64,000 nt of DNA from Gallionella sp. (GTDB taxonomy: Bacteria; Pseudomonadota; Gammaproteobacteria; Burkholderiales; Gallionellaceae), in contig JAQTMZ010000010.1 in NCBI GenBank assembly GCA_028714075.1, positions 1-64,000 on the forward strand. Direction: 5' to 3'. Below are positions 34,241-43,615 of the stretch, piece after piece (position 1 is the stretch's first letter; each line of letters opens with the position of its first letter). The position numbers and the translations under genes are program-made. Under the pieces are notes generated by a model. That model made no database searches. It worked only from the letters and a program-made list of their open reading frames with translations, and was not told the DNA's origin.

Positions 34241-36181
34241 TCAGATTTTCAGGGCGGCGGCACGTTGCAGGAATTCGCGTTGCGCCTGTTCGTCCTGAAC
34301 CGCGCCGTAGCGCAACGCAATGTAGCGTGCGGCGAGGTCGTGGAGGGTGGCCGCGAGTTCCGGGCGGGCAGCGGCGATGCGTATGGAATAGTCCTGCGCA
34401 CCTTCGTGGGCGGCGCGCGGCAGCCCGGCCTTGGCCAATTTGCGGCACAGCCTGAGCCATGCGGCCTGCACTTTGTCCGGCTGGCGCGCAAACAGATGGC
34501 GCAGCATGAACAGGGCAAACAGCCCGATCACCAGCCAGATGCCGCTAGTCATGATGATCGCCATGTTTTGCCAGGTGATGGCTTTCATGCCCAGGCTGGT
34601 CAGAAAGGCGAATTGGCGCTCGGTGTTGTAGCCCAGCACCCATTGGTTCCAGCGAAAAGCCAGCATGTCCCAGTTCAGGCGCAAATTGCTCAGCCACGCC
34701 GGCGGGTTGCTCACCATGCGCGCCATGAACGGCAGGGCGGCGGTCTCGTTAGGTACGGCTGCGGCCACGTTGGTTTGCACGCGCGCGGGCGCGATGACCG
34801 CGGTGGGGTCGACGCGCACCCAGCCCTGCCCGCTCAACCATACTTCCGCCCATGCATGGGCGTCGGATTGGCGCACGATGTAGTAGTTGCCGATGTAATT
34901 GAATTCGCCGCCCTGGTAGCCGGTCACCACGCGCGCCGGAATATGTGCGGCGCGCATCAGGAACACGAATGCCGAGGCGTAGTGTTCGCAAAATCCTTTT
35001 TTGGTGGTGAACAGAAAATCATCGATGCCGTTGACGCCGAGCGGCGGTGGTTCCAGCGTGTATTGAAAGCCTTGCCGATTGAAATAAGACAGGGCGTTGC
35101 GCACCACGGCGGCATCGTTCGCGCCGTCGCCGCGCCATGTTGCGGCAAGCTGCAGGGCTTGCGGGTTAAGCGCTGGCGGCAATTGCAGGGCACGTTGAAT
35201 CTGCCACGCTGCCTCGCGCACGTTGGCGTGAAATCCGAGATGGGAGCGCGCCTCATAGCGCAGCCGCGAATTGACCGGCTCTTTGCCCAATACCTGAAAA
35301 TCATGGGTGAGGCTGGCCGGCACGGAGATTTTATCCGGCATGTCGAGTGTGAACAGCCAGGTCTTGTTGTGCGGTTCCAGTGTGACGCTGTAATCGACTG
35401 CTTTATCGAGCTCGGTAAATTGCGGAGCGACGCTGTGTATGGTTCTGCCCGGAGTCCAGGTGCTTCCGTCGAAATGCCACAGCACCGGCCCGCGCCAGTA
35501 CATCTGGTCGCGGGCGGGCGGCTTATCCGCATAGTTGACGCGGAATGCCACCGCATCCGATAAACTCAAACGGCTCAGGCTGCCCGGCGCCATCTTGTCG
35601 TCCAGCCCGCTGCTCGCGAAGGCATCCTGCGGCAGGCCCCACAGCGGGCCCTGGATGCGCGGGAACAGGACGAACAGGATCAGCGTCAGCGGAATGGCTT
35701 GCAGCAGCAATATTGCAGCGGTACGCAGGCGCGGTTTGAGCGCGATGTTTGGCGCATGCAGGTGTATCCATGTCGTCACGACGACGGCCAGCGTGGCGAT
35801 CATATACAGGGCGGTGGGGATGCTTTGCGAGTAGAAAAAATTGGTGATGACGATGAAGCACGACATGTAAATCAGTACCATCGCATCGCGCGCCGCGCGC
35901 AGCTCCAATAGCTTGAGCGTAACCATCAGCATCAGCAGCGTGACAGCGGCTTCGCGCCCGAACAGCGCATAAAAATTGACGGCGATACCGCCCAGGCTGG
36001 CAACGGTGATCAGCGTCAACAGCCAGCGTTTTGGCAATGCGTTGCCGCTGAAAGTCAGATAGGCGCGCCACAGCAGCATGGTGACGCACAGCGAACTGAC
36101 CCAGAGCGGCAGATGGCTGGCATGCGGCGCGATGACCATCAGGACGGATAGCAGCAAGCCGTAGATCAGGGATTTGCTCAT
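34241..36181 (-). CDS. TgpA-type membrane transglutaminase-like protein (DUF3488)
   Basis: A protein of 646 residues. Five to six membrane helices occupy about 1-190. A periplasmic region with a transglutaminase core follows: Cys398 in KKGFCEHYASAF, His in QSDAHAWAEVWL and Asp in VRVDPTAVI. A last membrane helix (about 545-570) and a cytoplasmic tail complete it. The domain plan matches TgpA of Pseudomonas aeruginosa, which is important for viability, though the substrate is unresolved. It overlaps the DUF58 gene by four bases (ATGA) and lies downstream of moxR, the usual operon for this family. Confidence 0.92.
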   Translation of the reverse strand: MSKSLIYGLLLSVLMVIAPHASHLPLWVSSLCVTMLLWRAYLTFSGNALPKRWLLTLITVASLGGIAVNFYALFGREAAVTLLMLMVTLKLLELRAARDAMVLIYMSCFIVITNFFYSQSIPTALYMIATLAVVVTTWIHLHAPNIALKPRLRTAAILLLQAIPLTLILFVLFPRIQGPLWGLPQDAFASSGLDDKMAPGSLSRLSLSDAVAFRVNYADKPPARDQMYWRGPVLWHFDGSTWTPGRTIHSVAPQFTELDKAVDYSVTLEPHNKTWLFTLDMPDKISVPASLTHDFQVLGKEPVNSRLRYEARSHLGFHANVREAAWQIQRALQLPPALNPQALQLAATWRGDGANDAAVVRNALSYFNRQGFQYTLEPPPLGVNGIDDFLFTTKKGFCEHYASAFVFLMRAAHIPARVVTGYQGGEFNYIGNYYIVRQSDAHAWAEVWLSGQGWVRVDPTAVIAPARVQTNVAAAVPNETAALPFMARMVSNPPAWLSNLRLNWDMLAFRWNQWVLGYNTERQFAFLTSLGMKAITWQNMAIIMTSGIWLVIGLFALFMLRHLFARQPDKVQAAWLRLCRKLAKAGLPRAAHEGAQDYSIRIAAARPELAATLHDLAARYIALRYGAVQDEQAQREFLQRAAALKI

Positions 36182-37161
36182 GATTGCGTTTGCTGCGGCA
36201 AATTAAACAACGCGATGCGGCGCAGGCATTCGTCGCGGTGCGCCGCGCCGTTGTTGGGCGGCAATTCGTCATCCGGCAGACGCAGCCCGTAGCGCAACCC
36301 CTGCGCCTCTGCGTCCAGCACCCAGCGCGCCATACGCGCCAACTTTTCTTCTTCGGTGCGGTCGGGGGCTGCGGAAAAATCCAGCCACAACTCTTCGCCG
36401 ACTTGCGACATAAACTGCTTTACCTGCAAACCCTGCCCGCGCGCAAAGGCTTTCCATGCGATGCGCGGCATGGCATCGCCTGCGACGTAGTTGCGCAATC
36501 CGGCAAAGTCGTCGTCCCCGGCAACGGGGTGTTTGCCCGCGCCATCCGGGCTGGCGCCGGAAGGCAGCGGCGCATCGGGCAGCGGCTTGGGGTAAACCAC
36601 GCAGCGCGTGTCGAAATGCACATAAGACCAGGCGTGAAACAGCCCGAGCGGAAATTCGGTGTGCAGTTTCAATTCGCCCAGCGCCAGCCAACCGCGCCGC
36701 GTGGCGGGTAGCATGAATGCGATGGTGCTGTCCTGGCTGGCTGGCACGTCGAAGCATAGCGGCGTCAGGCCGGTTGCCTTTTTTGTCAAGCAGAGCTGAT
36801 AGCGTGCCAATGCGCTGCGGTTGTGGAAGTGCAGCAGAAATTGCGCGGTCTCACCGCTGAATACGGCGTCGGCTCTTCCGGCGCGAACCTCCAGTTGCGC
36901 CAGATTGCGGAACGCATACAGCATCGTCATTATCCCTATCATCGCCAGCAAGAAAGTCAGCGCATAGCCGAGGCTGAGGTTGTAATTGATGTCGCCGAGC
37001 AGCATCAATACCAGCACGAAAGCCAGCGCAAAGCCTTGTCTGGTGGGAATGATGAAGATGCGGCGCTGGTTGAGGACGATGGTTCCGCTTTCTATTTTAT
37101 GGCGGAACAACCAGGCGCTGAAGCGGGTTTTTAGTTTATCAAGCATGTTGATGATTGCCAT
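36178..37161 (-). CDS. DUF58 domain protein
   Basis: A protein of 327 residues. Two close membrane helices (about 35-80; ALAFVLVLMLLGDINY) precede a cytoplasmic von Willebrand-like DUF58 region. That region has the typical NYVAGDAMPRIAWKAFARG and ELWLDFS segments. In the family this protein partners a MoxR AAA ATPase, and in this operon also TgpA. The gene sits 46 bases after moxR and overlaps tgpA by four bases. Confidence 0.92.
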   Translation of the reverse strand: MAIINMLDKLKTRFSAWLFRHKIESGTIVLNQRRIFIIPTRQGFALAFVLVLMLLGDINYNLSLGYALTFLLAMIGIMTMLYAFRNLAQLEVRAGRADAVFSGETAQFLLHFHNRSALARYQLCLTKKATGLTPLCFDVPASQDSTIAFMLPATRRGWLALGELKLHTEFPLGLFHAWSYVHFDTRCVVYPKPLPDAPLPSGASPDGAGKHPVAGDDDFAGLRNYVAGDAMPRIAWKAFARGQGLQVKQFMSQVGEELWLDFSAAPDRTEEEKLARMARWVLDAEAQGLRYGLRLPDDELPPNNGAAHRDECLRRIALFNLPQQTQS

Positions 37162-37207
37162 CTCACCAACCCCAGACCATTTATTGGAGATGAGCGAGGA
37201 GAGAGAA

Positions 37208-38125
37208 TCATGGAATCGCCACCGCCTCGATCAATTCGCGCACCAGCGTGCCGTTGTTTTGTTTTGAATATTCACCGATTGCCTGCAGGCGGTGGTTGAC
37301 CACGCCGGGCAATACCGCCTGCACGTCTTCCGGAATGACTGCATCGCGTTCGTCGAGCAATGCCCAGGCACGTGCGGCGGAGAGCAGGGCGAGGCCGGCG
37401 CGCGGGCTGAGGCCGTGGGCGTAGCGCGCCGCTTCGCGCGTGTGGCGCAGGATGGCCTGAATATAGTCGAGCAGCGCGGGAGAGGCGAGCACTGCCTTGA
37501 CGCGCTGTTGCAGCGCCAGCAGTTCCGTGCTTTCCATTTGCGGGCTGAGGCGCGCGATGATCTCGCGCCGGTCCACGCCGGACAGCAGGCCGCGCTCCGC
37601 CTGCGCGTCGGGGTAGCCCATCTGGATGCGCATCAGGAAGCGGTCCAGTTGCGATTCCGGCAGCGGGAACGTGCCGACCTGATAGGAGGGGTTCTGCGTG
37701 GCGATGACAAAGAACGGCGCGGGCAGGGCGCGGGTCGTGCCTTCGATGGTCACCTGCTGTTCTTCCATCGCTTCCAGCAACGCGCTCTGTGCCTTGGGGG
37801 TGGCGCGGTTGACCTCATCGGCCAGAATCATTTGCGCGAAGATCGGGCCGGGGTGAAATTCGAATTTCTCGTTGTCGCGCTGATATACCGAAACGCCGAG
37901 GATGTCGGCGGGCAGCAGGTCGCTGGTGAACTGGATGCGCTGGAACTGCAAGCCCAGCGTGCAGGCCAGGACATGCGCCAGTGTGGTCTTGCCGACTCCC
38001 GGCAAATCCTCGATGAGCAAATGGCCGCGCGCCAGCAGGCAAGTCAATGCAAGGCGGATCTGCTGCGGCTTGCCGAGGATGATCTGCTCGGCTTGTTTAA
38101 TGACGTTGTTCAGTGATTGGCTCAT
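37208..38125 (-). CDS. MoxR-family AAA+ ATPase
   Basis: A protein of 305 residues. Walker A is LPGVGKTTLA with Lys46, Walker B is ILADEVNRA, and sensor 1 is VIATQNPS. The C-terminal lid domain is present (SPRAGLALLSAARAWALLDERDAV). It is a predicted chaperone-like ATPase acting with the downstream DUF58 and TgpA proteins on envelope or cofactor assembly. It is the first gene of a three-gene minus-strand operon. Confidence 0.95.
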   Translation of the reverse strand: MSQSLNNVIKQAEQIILGKPQQIRLALTCLLARGHLLIEDLPGVGKTTLAHVLACTLGLQFQRIQFTSDLLPADILGVSVYQRDNEKFEFHPGPIFAQMILADEVNRATPKAQSALLEAMEEQQVTIEGTTRALPAPFFVIATQNPSYQVGTFPLPESQLDRFLMRIQMGYPDAQAERGLLSGVDRREIIARLSPQMESTELLALQQRVKAVLASPALLDYIQAILRHTREAARYAHGLSPRAGLALLSAARAWALLDERDAVIPEDVQAVLPGVVNHRLQAIGEYSKQNNGTLVRELIEAVAIP

Positions 38126-38134
38126 AGATTGTCT

Positions 38135-38208
38135 GTAGGGGCGTAAGGCATTACGCCCGTGCGCTTAATTGTTGGTGAGAATATAGGGCGTATACCATAC
38201 GCCCCTAC
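38135..38208. repeat. Intergenic copy of the GGGGCGTA palindromic repeat pair
   Basis: The arms at 38135-38158 and 38186-38208 are inverted, each with its own GGGCGTA/TACGCCC-type hairpin and outer GTAGG/CCTAC ends. The spacer (27 bases) differs from the two in-gene copies. It fills the gap between moxR and the DUF498 gene. Confidence 0.85.
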
Positions 38209-38219
38209 GGATGCAATGT

Positions 38220-38588
38220 TCAAAACAAAATCGCCGCAACGACCTTGCGACCCTCCGTTACCAGTATGTTATAGGTGCGGCACGCCGCCGGGGTGTTCAT
38301 GCACTCCACGCCGATTCCGGCATCGGTCAATGCGCGGTACAGGCGCGGGTGCGGAAAGCGTTGCCGGGCGCCGGTGCCGAGCAGCAGCACGTCGGGTTTC
38401 AGGGTGAGAAACCAGGCGAAATGCGCCTCGCCCAGTTCATCGAAACCGGCAGCAGGCCAGTCGTCGCGGATTTCTTCCGCGAGCACCGCGATGTTCCGGT
38501 CAAACCGTTCGCCGTTGACCATGACATAACCCGCACCATGTGCGGTGAATAGTTTCGTGTTGCCGTGCTCGGCCAAGTGTAGTTTCAA
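38220..38588 (-). CDS. Mth938-like (DUF498) domain protein
   Basis: A protein of 122 residues if TTG 38588 is used (MKLHLAEHGNTKLF); GAGAG lies upstream. The longer open frame does not look like the family. GYVMVNGERFDRNIAVL, PDVLLLGTGARQRFP and GIGVECMNTPAACRTYNILVTEGRKVVAAIL are the characteristic blocks of the Mth938/NDUFAF3-like fold. The bacterial function is unknown; a mitochondrial relative assists respiratory complex I assembly. It is divergent from alaA. Confidence 0.85.
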   Translation of the reverse strand: MKLHLAEHGNTKLFTAHGAGYVMVNGERFDRNIAVLAEEIRDDWPAAGFDELGEAHFAWFLTLKPDVLLLGTGARQRFPHPRLYRALTDAGIGVECMNTPAACRTYNILVTEGRKVVAAILF

Positions 38589-38719
38589 GAATGCGCTCTC
38601 TATTTGCAGTATGGCATTTGCTGTGCAGGGGCGGCGCGGGTAAAATCGCGCCCTTTGCTGCTTCATGCAGAATATTATCATGCAAGGACGTGATTTATCG
38701 CGCCCACATTAGGTGAACC

Positions 38720-39949
38720 GTGAAACCAATATTGAAATCGACCAAGCTTTCCAACGTGTGCTATGACATCCGCGGGCCGGTGATGGAACGCGCCAAGCAG
38801 ATGGAGGAAGAAGGGCAGCGCATCATCAAGCTGAACATCGGCAACCTCGCGCCGTTCGGCTTCGAGGCACCGGAAGAAATCCAGCGCGACGTGATCCTGA
38901 ACATGCCGAATTCGTCCGGCTATTCCGATTCCAAGGGCATGTTCGCGGCGCGCAAGGCCATCATGCATTACTGCCAGTCGAAGAACATCAGGGGCGTCGG
39001 TCTGGAGGACATCTACATCGGCAACGGTGCATCGGAGTTGATCGTGATGGCGATGCAGGGGCTGCTCAACACCGGCGACGAGGTGCTGGTACCCGCGCCG
39101 GATTATCCGCTGTGGACGGCGGCGGTCACGCTGGCGGGCGGCACGCCGCGCCATTACCTGTGCGACGAGCAGAACGGCTGGATGCCCGACCTCGCCGACA
39201 TGCGCGGCAAGATCACGCCGAACACGCGCGCCATCGTCATCATCAACCCGAACAATCCGACCGGCGCGCTGTATTTCGACGAGCTGCTGCGCGAGGTGGT
39301 GCAGATCGCGCGCGAGCACGAGCTGATCATCTTCGCCGACGAGATTTACGACAAGATGCTGTATGACGGCGCGACGCACACCTCGATTGCCTCGATGGCC
39401 GACGATGTGCTGTTTCTGACGCTGAACGGCTTGTCGAAAAATTATCGCGCCTGCGGCTACCGCGCCGGCTGGATGGTGGTGTCCGGCGAGAAGAAACACG
39501 CGCAGGACTACATCAACGGCTTGACCATCCTGGCTTCGATGCGCTTGTGTTCCAATGTGCCCGGCCAGTTCGCGATCCAGACCGCGCTGGGCGGCTACCA
39601 GAGCATCAACGATTTGGTCGCGCCAAACGGACGCTTGTGCAAGCAGCGCGACCTGGCCTACCAGCTGCTTACCGCGATTCCCGGCGTGAGCTGCGTCAAG
39701 CCCAAGGCCGCGCTGTACTTGTTCCCGCGTTTTGACCCGAAGATTTATCCGATCAAGGACGACCAGAAATTCATCTTGGAGTTGCTGGAAACCGAGAAGG
39801 TGCTGGTGGTGCAGGGCACCGGCTTCAACTGGATACACCCCGACCATATCCGCGTGGTGTTCCTGCCGAATGTGGATGATCTGGTCGAGGCAATCGGGCG
39901 TATCGCGCGGTTTTTGGAAGGCTACCGCAAGAAACACGGCACGAATTAA
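38720..39949 (+). CDS. alaA: Alanine-synthesising aminotransferase (AlaA/YfbQ type)
   Basis: A protein of 409 residues from GTG 38720. It is very similar in layout to E. coli AlaA: VCYDIRGPV near the N-terminus, IGNGASELI, INPNNPTGA, and the PLP-binding Lys in LNGLSKNYRACGYRAGW. It is a PLP class I aminotransferase that transfers an amino group from glutamate to pyruvate and is likely also active on branched 2-oxo acids. It is followed after 12 bases by hom, so the pair links alanine and threonine synthesis in one operon. Confidence 0.95.
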   Translation: MKPILKSTKLSNVCYDIRGPVMERAKQMEEEGQRIIKLNIGNLAPFGFEAPEEIQRDVILNMPNSSGYSDSKGMFAARKAIMHYCQSKNIRGVGLEDIYIGNGASELIVMAMQGLLNTGDEVLVPAPDYPLWTAAVTLAGGTPRHYLCDEQNGWMPDLADMRGKITPNTRAIVIINPNNPTGALYFDELLREVVQIAREHELIIFADEIYDKMLYDGATHTSIASMADDVLFLTLNGLSKNYRACGYRAGWMVVSGEKKHAQDYINGLTILASMRLCSNVPGQFAIQTALGGYQSINDLVAPNGRLCKQRDLAYQLLTAIPGVSCVKPKAALYLFPRFDPKIYPIKDDQKFILELLETEKVLVVQGTGFNWIHPDHIRVVFLPNVDDLVEAIGRIARFLEGYRKKHGTN

Positions 39950-39961
39950 CGGAAGAGGATT

Positions 39962-41278
39962 ATGAGCATTAAACCAATCAACGTAGGACTCCTCGGTATC
40001 GGCACCGTCGGCGGCGGCACCTTCACCGTATTGCGGCGCAACGCGGAGGAAATCGCGCGCCGCGCCGGACGCCCGATCCGCATCACCGTGGTCGCGGACA
40101 AAAATGTGGCGCTGGCGCAGCAGGTCACCGGCGGCGCATGCCGTATCACCGACGATGCGTTCTCGGTGGTGAGCGATCCGGAAGTGGACATCGTCATCGA
40201 GCTAATCGGCGGTTATGGTGTGGCGAAAGAACTGGTGCTGAAAGCGATCGCGAACGGCAAGCATGTGGTCACCGCGAACAAGGCGTTGCTCGCTACGCAC
40301 GGCAACGAGATTTTCAAGGCGGCGCAGGATAAGGGCGTGATGGTCGCGTTCGAGGCGGCGGTGGCGGGCGGCATTCCGATCATCAAGGCGCTGCGCGAAG
40401 GTTTGAGCGCGAACCGCATCCAGTGGATCGCCGGGATCATCAACGGCACCACCAATTTCATCCTGTCCGAGATGCGCGACAAGGGGTTGAGTTTCGACAC
40501 CGTGCTGAAAGAGGCGCAGCGCCTGGGCTACGCCGAAGCCGACCCAACCTTCGACATTGAGGGTGTGGACGCGGCGCACAAGATCACCATTCTTTCCGCG
40601 CTCGCCTTCGGCATCCCGATGCAGTTCGACAAAGCGTACATCGAGGGGATTTCAAAACTGGACGCAACCGATATCCGCTATGCCGAACAGCTCGGCTATC
40701 GCATCAAATTGCTCGGTATCGCCAAGCGCACCGATGAAGGCGTGGAGCTGCGTGTGCATCCTACCCTGATACCAAGCAAGCGCCTGATCGCCAACGTCGA
40801 AGGCGCGATGAACGCGGTGCTGGTGCAGGGCGACGCAGTCGGCTCGACGCTGTATTACGGCAAGGGTGCGGGCGCGGAGCCGACCGCCAGCGCGGTGATC
40901 GCCGACCTGGTCGACGTGACGCGCATGCATACCGCCGACCCGGAACATCGCGTGCCGCATCTGGCGTTCCAGCCGGATCAGTTGTCCGATCTGCCGATCC
41001 TGCCGATGGATGAGGTCACCACCAGCTACTACCTGCGCCTGCGCGTGCAGGACAAACCGGGTGTGCTGGCCGACATCACGCGCATCCTTGCCGACGAGCA
41101 GATTTCCATCGACGCGGTGATCCAGAAGGAACCCGGCGAAGGCGAAGAGCAGACCGATTTGATCCTGCTCACCCACCAGACCCGCGAGAAGCGTGTCAAC
41201 GCGGCAATTGCGAAGATGGAAGCGCTGCCGGTAGTGGCGGGCAAGGTGACGCGTTTGCGCTTGGAGCAGTTGGGTTGA
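39962..41278 (+). CDS. hom: Homoserine dehydrogenase
   Basis: A protein of 438 residues with GGAAGAGG upstream. The NAD(P) site is GLLGIGTVGGG. The catalytic region includes VTANKALLATHG, INGTTNFILSEM and the YAEADPTFDIEGVDAAHK signature. A C-terminal ACT domain (about 350-430, RLRVQDKPGVLADITRILAD) is expected to sense threonine. It reduces aspartate semialdehyde to homoserine. It lies in an operon with alaA upstream and thrC downstream; no thrB is present in the window. Confidence 0.97.
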   Translation: MSIKPINVGLLGIGTVGGGTFTVLRRNAEEIARRAGRPIRITVVADKNVALAQQVTGGACRITDDAFSVVSDPEVDIVIELIGGYGVAKELVLKAIANGKHVVTANKALLATHGNEIFKAAQDKGVMVAFEAAVAGGIPIIKALREGLSANRIQWIAGIINGTTNFILSEMRDKGLSFDTVLKEAQRLGYAEADPTFDIEGVDAAHKITILSALAFGIPMQFDKAYIEGISKLDATDIRYAEQLGYRIKLLGIAKRTDEGVELRVHPTLIPSKRLIANVEGAMNAVLVQGDAVGSTLYYGKGAGAEPTASAVIADLVDVTRMHTADPEHRVPHLAFQPDQLSDLPILPMDEVTTSYYLRLRVQDKPGVLADITRILADEQISIDAVIQKEPGEGEEQTDLILLTHQTREKRVNAAIAKMEALPVVAGKVTRLRLEQLG

Positions 41279-41287
41279 TTTAACGCC

Positions 41288-41354
41288 GTTCGCCCTGAGG
41301 TATCGAAGGGCGAATCAGGATCAAGAAATGCGGTTCGATACCTCACCGCGAACG
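41288..41354. repeat. TTCGCCCTGAGGTATCGAA-type palindromic repeat pair
   Basis: TTCGCCC (41289-41295) and GGGCGAA (41108+200, i.e. 41308-41314) form a hairpin around TGAGGTATCGAA. An inverted, diverged copy, TTCGATACCTCACCGCGAA, follows to 41352. It lies in the hom-thrC gap. This core is a recurrent intergenic palindrome in proteobacteria. Confidence 0.75.
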
Positions 41355-41392
41355 AATATGAAATCCCGCTCCATTATTGAATTAGGAAGCAC

Positions 41393-42799
41393 ATGAAATA
41401 CACCAGCACCCGTGGCGGCATGGCCGCAAAACCCTTTACCGAAATCCTGCTCGGCGGTCTCGCCGACGACGGCGGTCTGGCGGTTCCCGACCATTATCCC
41501 AAGCTGGGCAAGGCCGAGCTCGCGGCGATGCGCGTTATGAGTTACCGCGAGCTGGCGTTCGAGGTGATCAGCCGCTTCGCCACCGACATTCCGGCGGACG
41601 ACCTGAAGGCCATCATCGCCAAGACCTATACCGCCAAAACTTTCGGCAGCGAGGAAATCACGCCGCTCAAGACACTGGAACCCGACCTGCATATCCTCGG
41701 CCTGTCCTATGGCCCGACGCTGGCGTTCAAGGATGTCGCGATGCAGTTGCTCGGCAACCTGTTCGAGTATGTGCTGGCCAAAGACCACGCGGAGTTGAAC
41801 ATCCTCGGCGGCACCTCGGGAGATACGGGATCGGCGGCGGAATACGCGATGCGCGGCAAGCGCGGCATCCGCGTGTTCATGCTGTCGCCGCTGGGCAAGA
41901 TGAGCCCGTTCCAGACCGCGCAGATGTTCACGCTGCAAGACCCGAATATTTTCAACATCGCGGTCACCGCGCCGTTCGATGCCTGCCAGGACATGGTGAA
42001 AGCCGTGTCGAATGATCTCGCGTTCAAGGAAAAATACCGGATCGGCACGGTTAATTCGATCAACTGGGCGCGCGTTGTCGCGCAGGCGGTTTACTATTTC
42101 CAGACCTATTTCGCGCTGACCAAAAGCAACGACGAGCAGATTTCCTTCGCTGTGCCGTCCGGCAATTTCGGCAATGTGTGCGCCGGGCATATCGCGCGCC
42201 AGATGGGGCTGCCGATCCGCAAATTGATCGTCGCGACCAACGAGAACGACGTGCTCGACGAGTTCTTCAAGACCGGCGTGTACCGCCCGCGCCCGGAAAC
42301 GCTGCACACCAGCAGCCCGTCGATGGACATCACCAAGGCTTCCAACTTCGAGCGCTTTGCCTACGACCTGGTCGGGCGCGATGCGCTGATTCTCAAGGGC
42401 TTGTGGCAGCAACTGGAAAAGGATGGCTATTTCGATCTGAGCAAGACGCCGTATTTTGCCAGGGTGCAGGAATTCGGCCTGGCCTCCGGTGCCAGCAGCC
42501 ACGCCGACCGCATCGCCACCATCCGCCGCGTGTACCAGCAGTACGGCGTGGTGATCGATCCGCACACCGCCGATGGCATGAAGGCCGGGCTGGAGCATCG
42601 CGAGGCGGGTATCCCGCTGGTGTGTCTGGAAACCGCGCTGCCCGCCAAGTTCGAGGAAACTATCCGCGAGGCACTGGGACAGGATCCGCAACGCCCGGCC
42701 GGTTATGAAAACATCGAGAGCCTGCCGCAACGCTTCGACAAGCTGCCGCCGGATGTCGGGCAGTTGAAGGCATTCATTGCGGCAAGGGTTCCACAGTGA
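41393..42799 (+). CDS. thrC: Threonine synthase
   Basis: A protein of 468 residues with AGGAAG upstream. It is a PLP enzyme converting phosphohomoserine to threonine. It begins with the typical MKYTSTRGG. The PLP Lys lies in GPTLAFKDVAMQLLGN, and the phosphate/PLP loop is GGTSGDTGSAAEYAM. The length matches the class found in Gram-negative bacteria. It is the last step of the hom-thrC unit. Confidence 0.97.
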   Translation: MKYTSTRGGMAAKPFTEILLGGLADDGGLAVPDHYPKLGKAELAAMRVMSYRELAFEVISRFATDIPADDLKAIIAKTYTAKTFGSEEITPLKTLEPDLHILGLSYGPTLAFKDVAMQLLGNLFEYVLAKDHAELNILGGTSGDTGSAAEYAMRGKRGIRVFMLSPLGKMSPFQTAQMFTLQDPNIFNIAVTAPFDACQDMVKAVSNDLAFKEKYRIGTVNSINWARVVAQAVYYFQTYFALTKSNDEQISFAVPSGNFGNVCAGHIARQMGLPIRKLIVATNENDVLDEFFKTGVYRPRPETLHTSSPSMDITKASNFERFAYDLVGRDALILKGLWQQLEKDGYFDLSKTPYFARVQEFGLASGASSHADRIATIRRVYQQYGVVIDPHTADGMKAGLEHREAGIPLVCLETALPAKFEETIREALGQDPQRPAGYENIESLPQRFDKLPPDVGQLKAFIAARVPQ

Positions 42800-42824
42800 G
42801 CCATTATTTCGTCGGCCACATCAC

Positions 42825-43607
42825 ATGAGCGTTTTGCTGTGGATCGTTGCGGCCAGTTTTGCCGGCGGCGCATTGAGCGTGTTGTGTGCCGCAGTGTTCG
42901 CGCTCAATTCCCGTTTGCAGCGCTACCTCGGCGCAATGGTGAGCTATGCCATCGGCGCGTTGCTCGGCACGGTGTTCCTCGACATCCTGCCCGAGGCGAT
43001 CAAGCTCACGCCTAATGTGCCCATTCTGAGCGGCACGGTGCTGTTCGGCATCCTGCTGTTCTTTGTTCTGGAAAAACTGGTGCTGTGGCGGCACTGCCAC
43101 CACGAGCATTGCGAGGCGCATGAACTGCTGGCGAGGGAGCATGACCACGATCATGGGCGCAGCGGCATGATGATTACGGTGGGCGATACTTTCCACAATT
43201 TTGTGGATGGCGTCATCATCGCGGCGGCCTTTCTCACCGATGTGCATCTCGGTATCGTCACTTCTCTGGCCATCATCGCGCACGAGATTCCGCAGGAAGT
43301 CGGTGATTTCGCCATCCTGCTGCATTCCGGCTACAGCAAGACCAGGGCTTTTCAGTTGAACCTGATTTCCAGCTTTGCCTCTATCGCGGGCGGCGTGCTG
43401 GGCTACTTCGTTTTGCAGACCATGCAATCGTGGATACCGTCGTTGCTGGCCTTGGCGGCAGCGAGCATGATTTATATTGCGGTGGCCGACCTGATACCCG
43501 GCCTGCACAAGCGCGCACAGTTGCGCGATACCGTGCAGCAGGTCGGGCTGATTGTGCTGGGTGTGGCAACGGTGGGATTGTTGGGTTTACTGATGGCGGA
43601 GCAATAA
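42825..43607 (+). CDS. ZIP-family divalent metal transporter
   Basis: A protein of 260 residues from ATG 42825, starting directly in the first membrane helix. About eight helices are present. The central His-rich cytoplasmic loop ([12 protein letters not shown] and REHDHDHG, about 100-125) precedes the metal-path motifs [15 protein letters not shown] (helix 4) and [16 protein letters not shown] (helix 5). It predicts uptake of Zn2+, Fe2+ or Mn2+ across the inner membrane. It begins 25 bases after thrC and runs straight into rimO. Confidence 0.93.
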   Translation: MSVLLWIVAASFAGGALSVLCAAVFALNSRLQRYLGAMVSYAIGALLGTVFLDILPEAIKLTPNVPILSGTVLFGILLFFVLEKLVLWRHCHHEHCEAHELLAREHDHDHGRSGMMITVGDTFHNFVDGVIIAAAFLTDVHLGIVTSLAIIAHEIPQEVGDFAILLHSGYSKTRAFQLNLISSFASIAGGVLGYFVLQTMQSWIPSLLALAAASMIYIAVADLIPGLHKRAQLRDTVQQVGLIVLGVATVGLLGLLMAEQ

Positions 43608-43615
43608 CCAAAAAT

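Noticed and set aside
43430..43615. 62-residue N-terminal extension of RimO
   Set aside because: It overlaps the ZIP transporter out of frame and lacks family similarity; the ATG at 43616 gives the normal RimO N-terminus.
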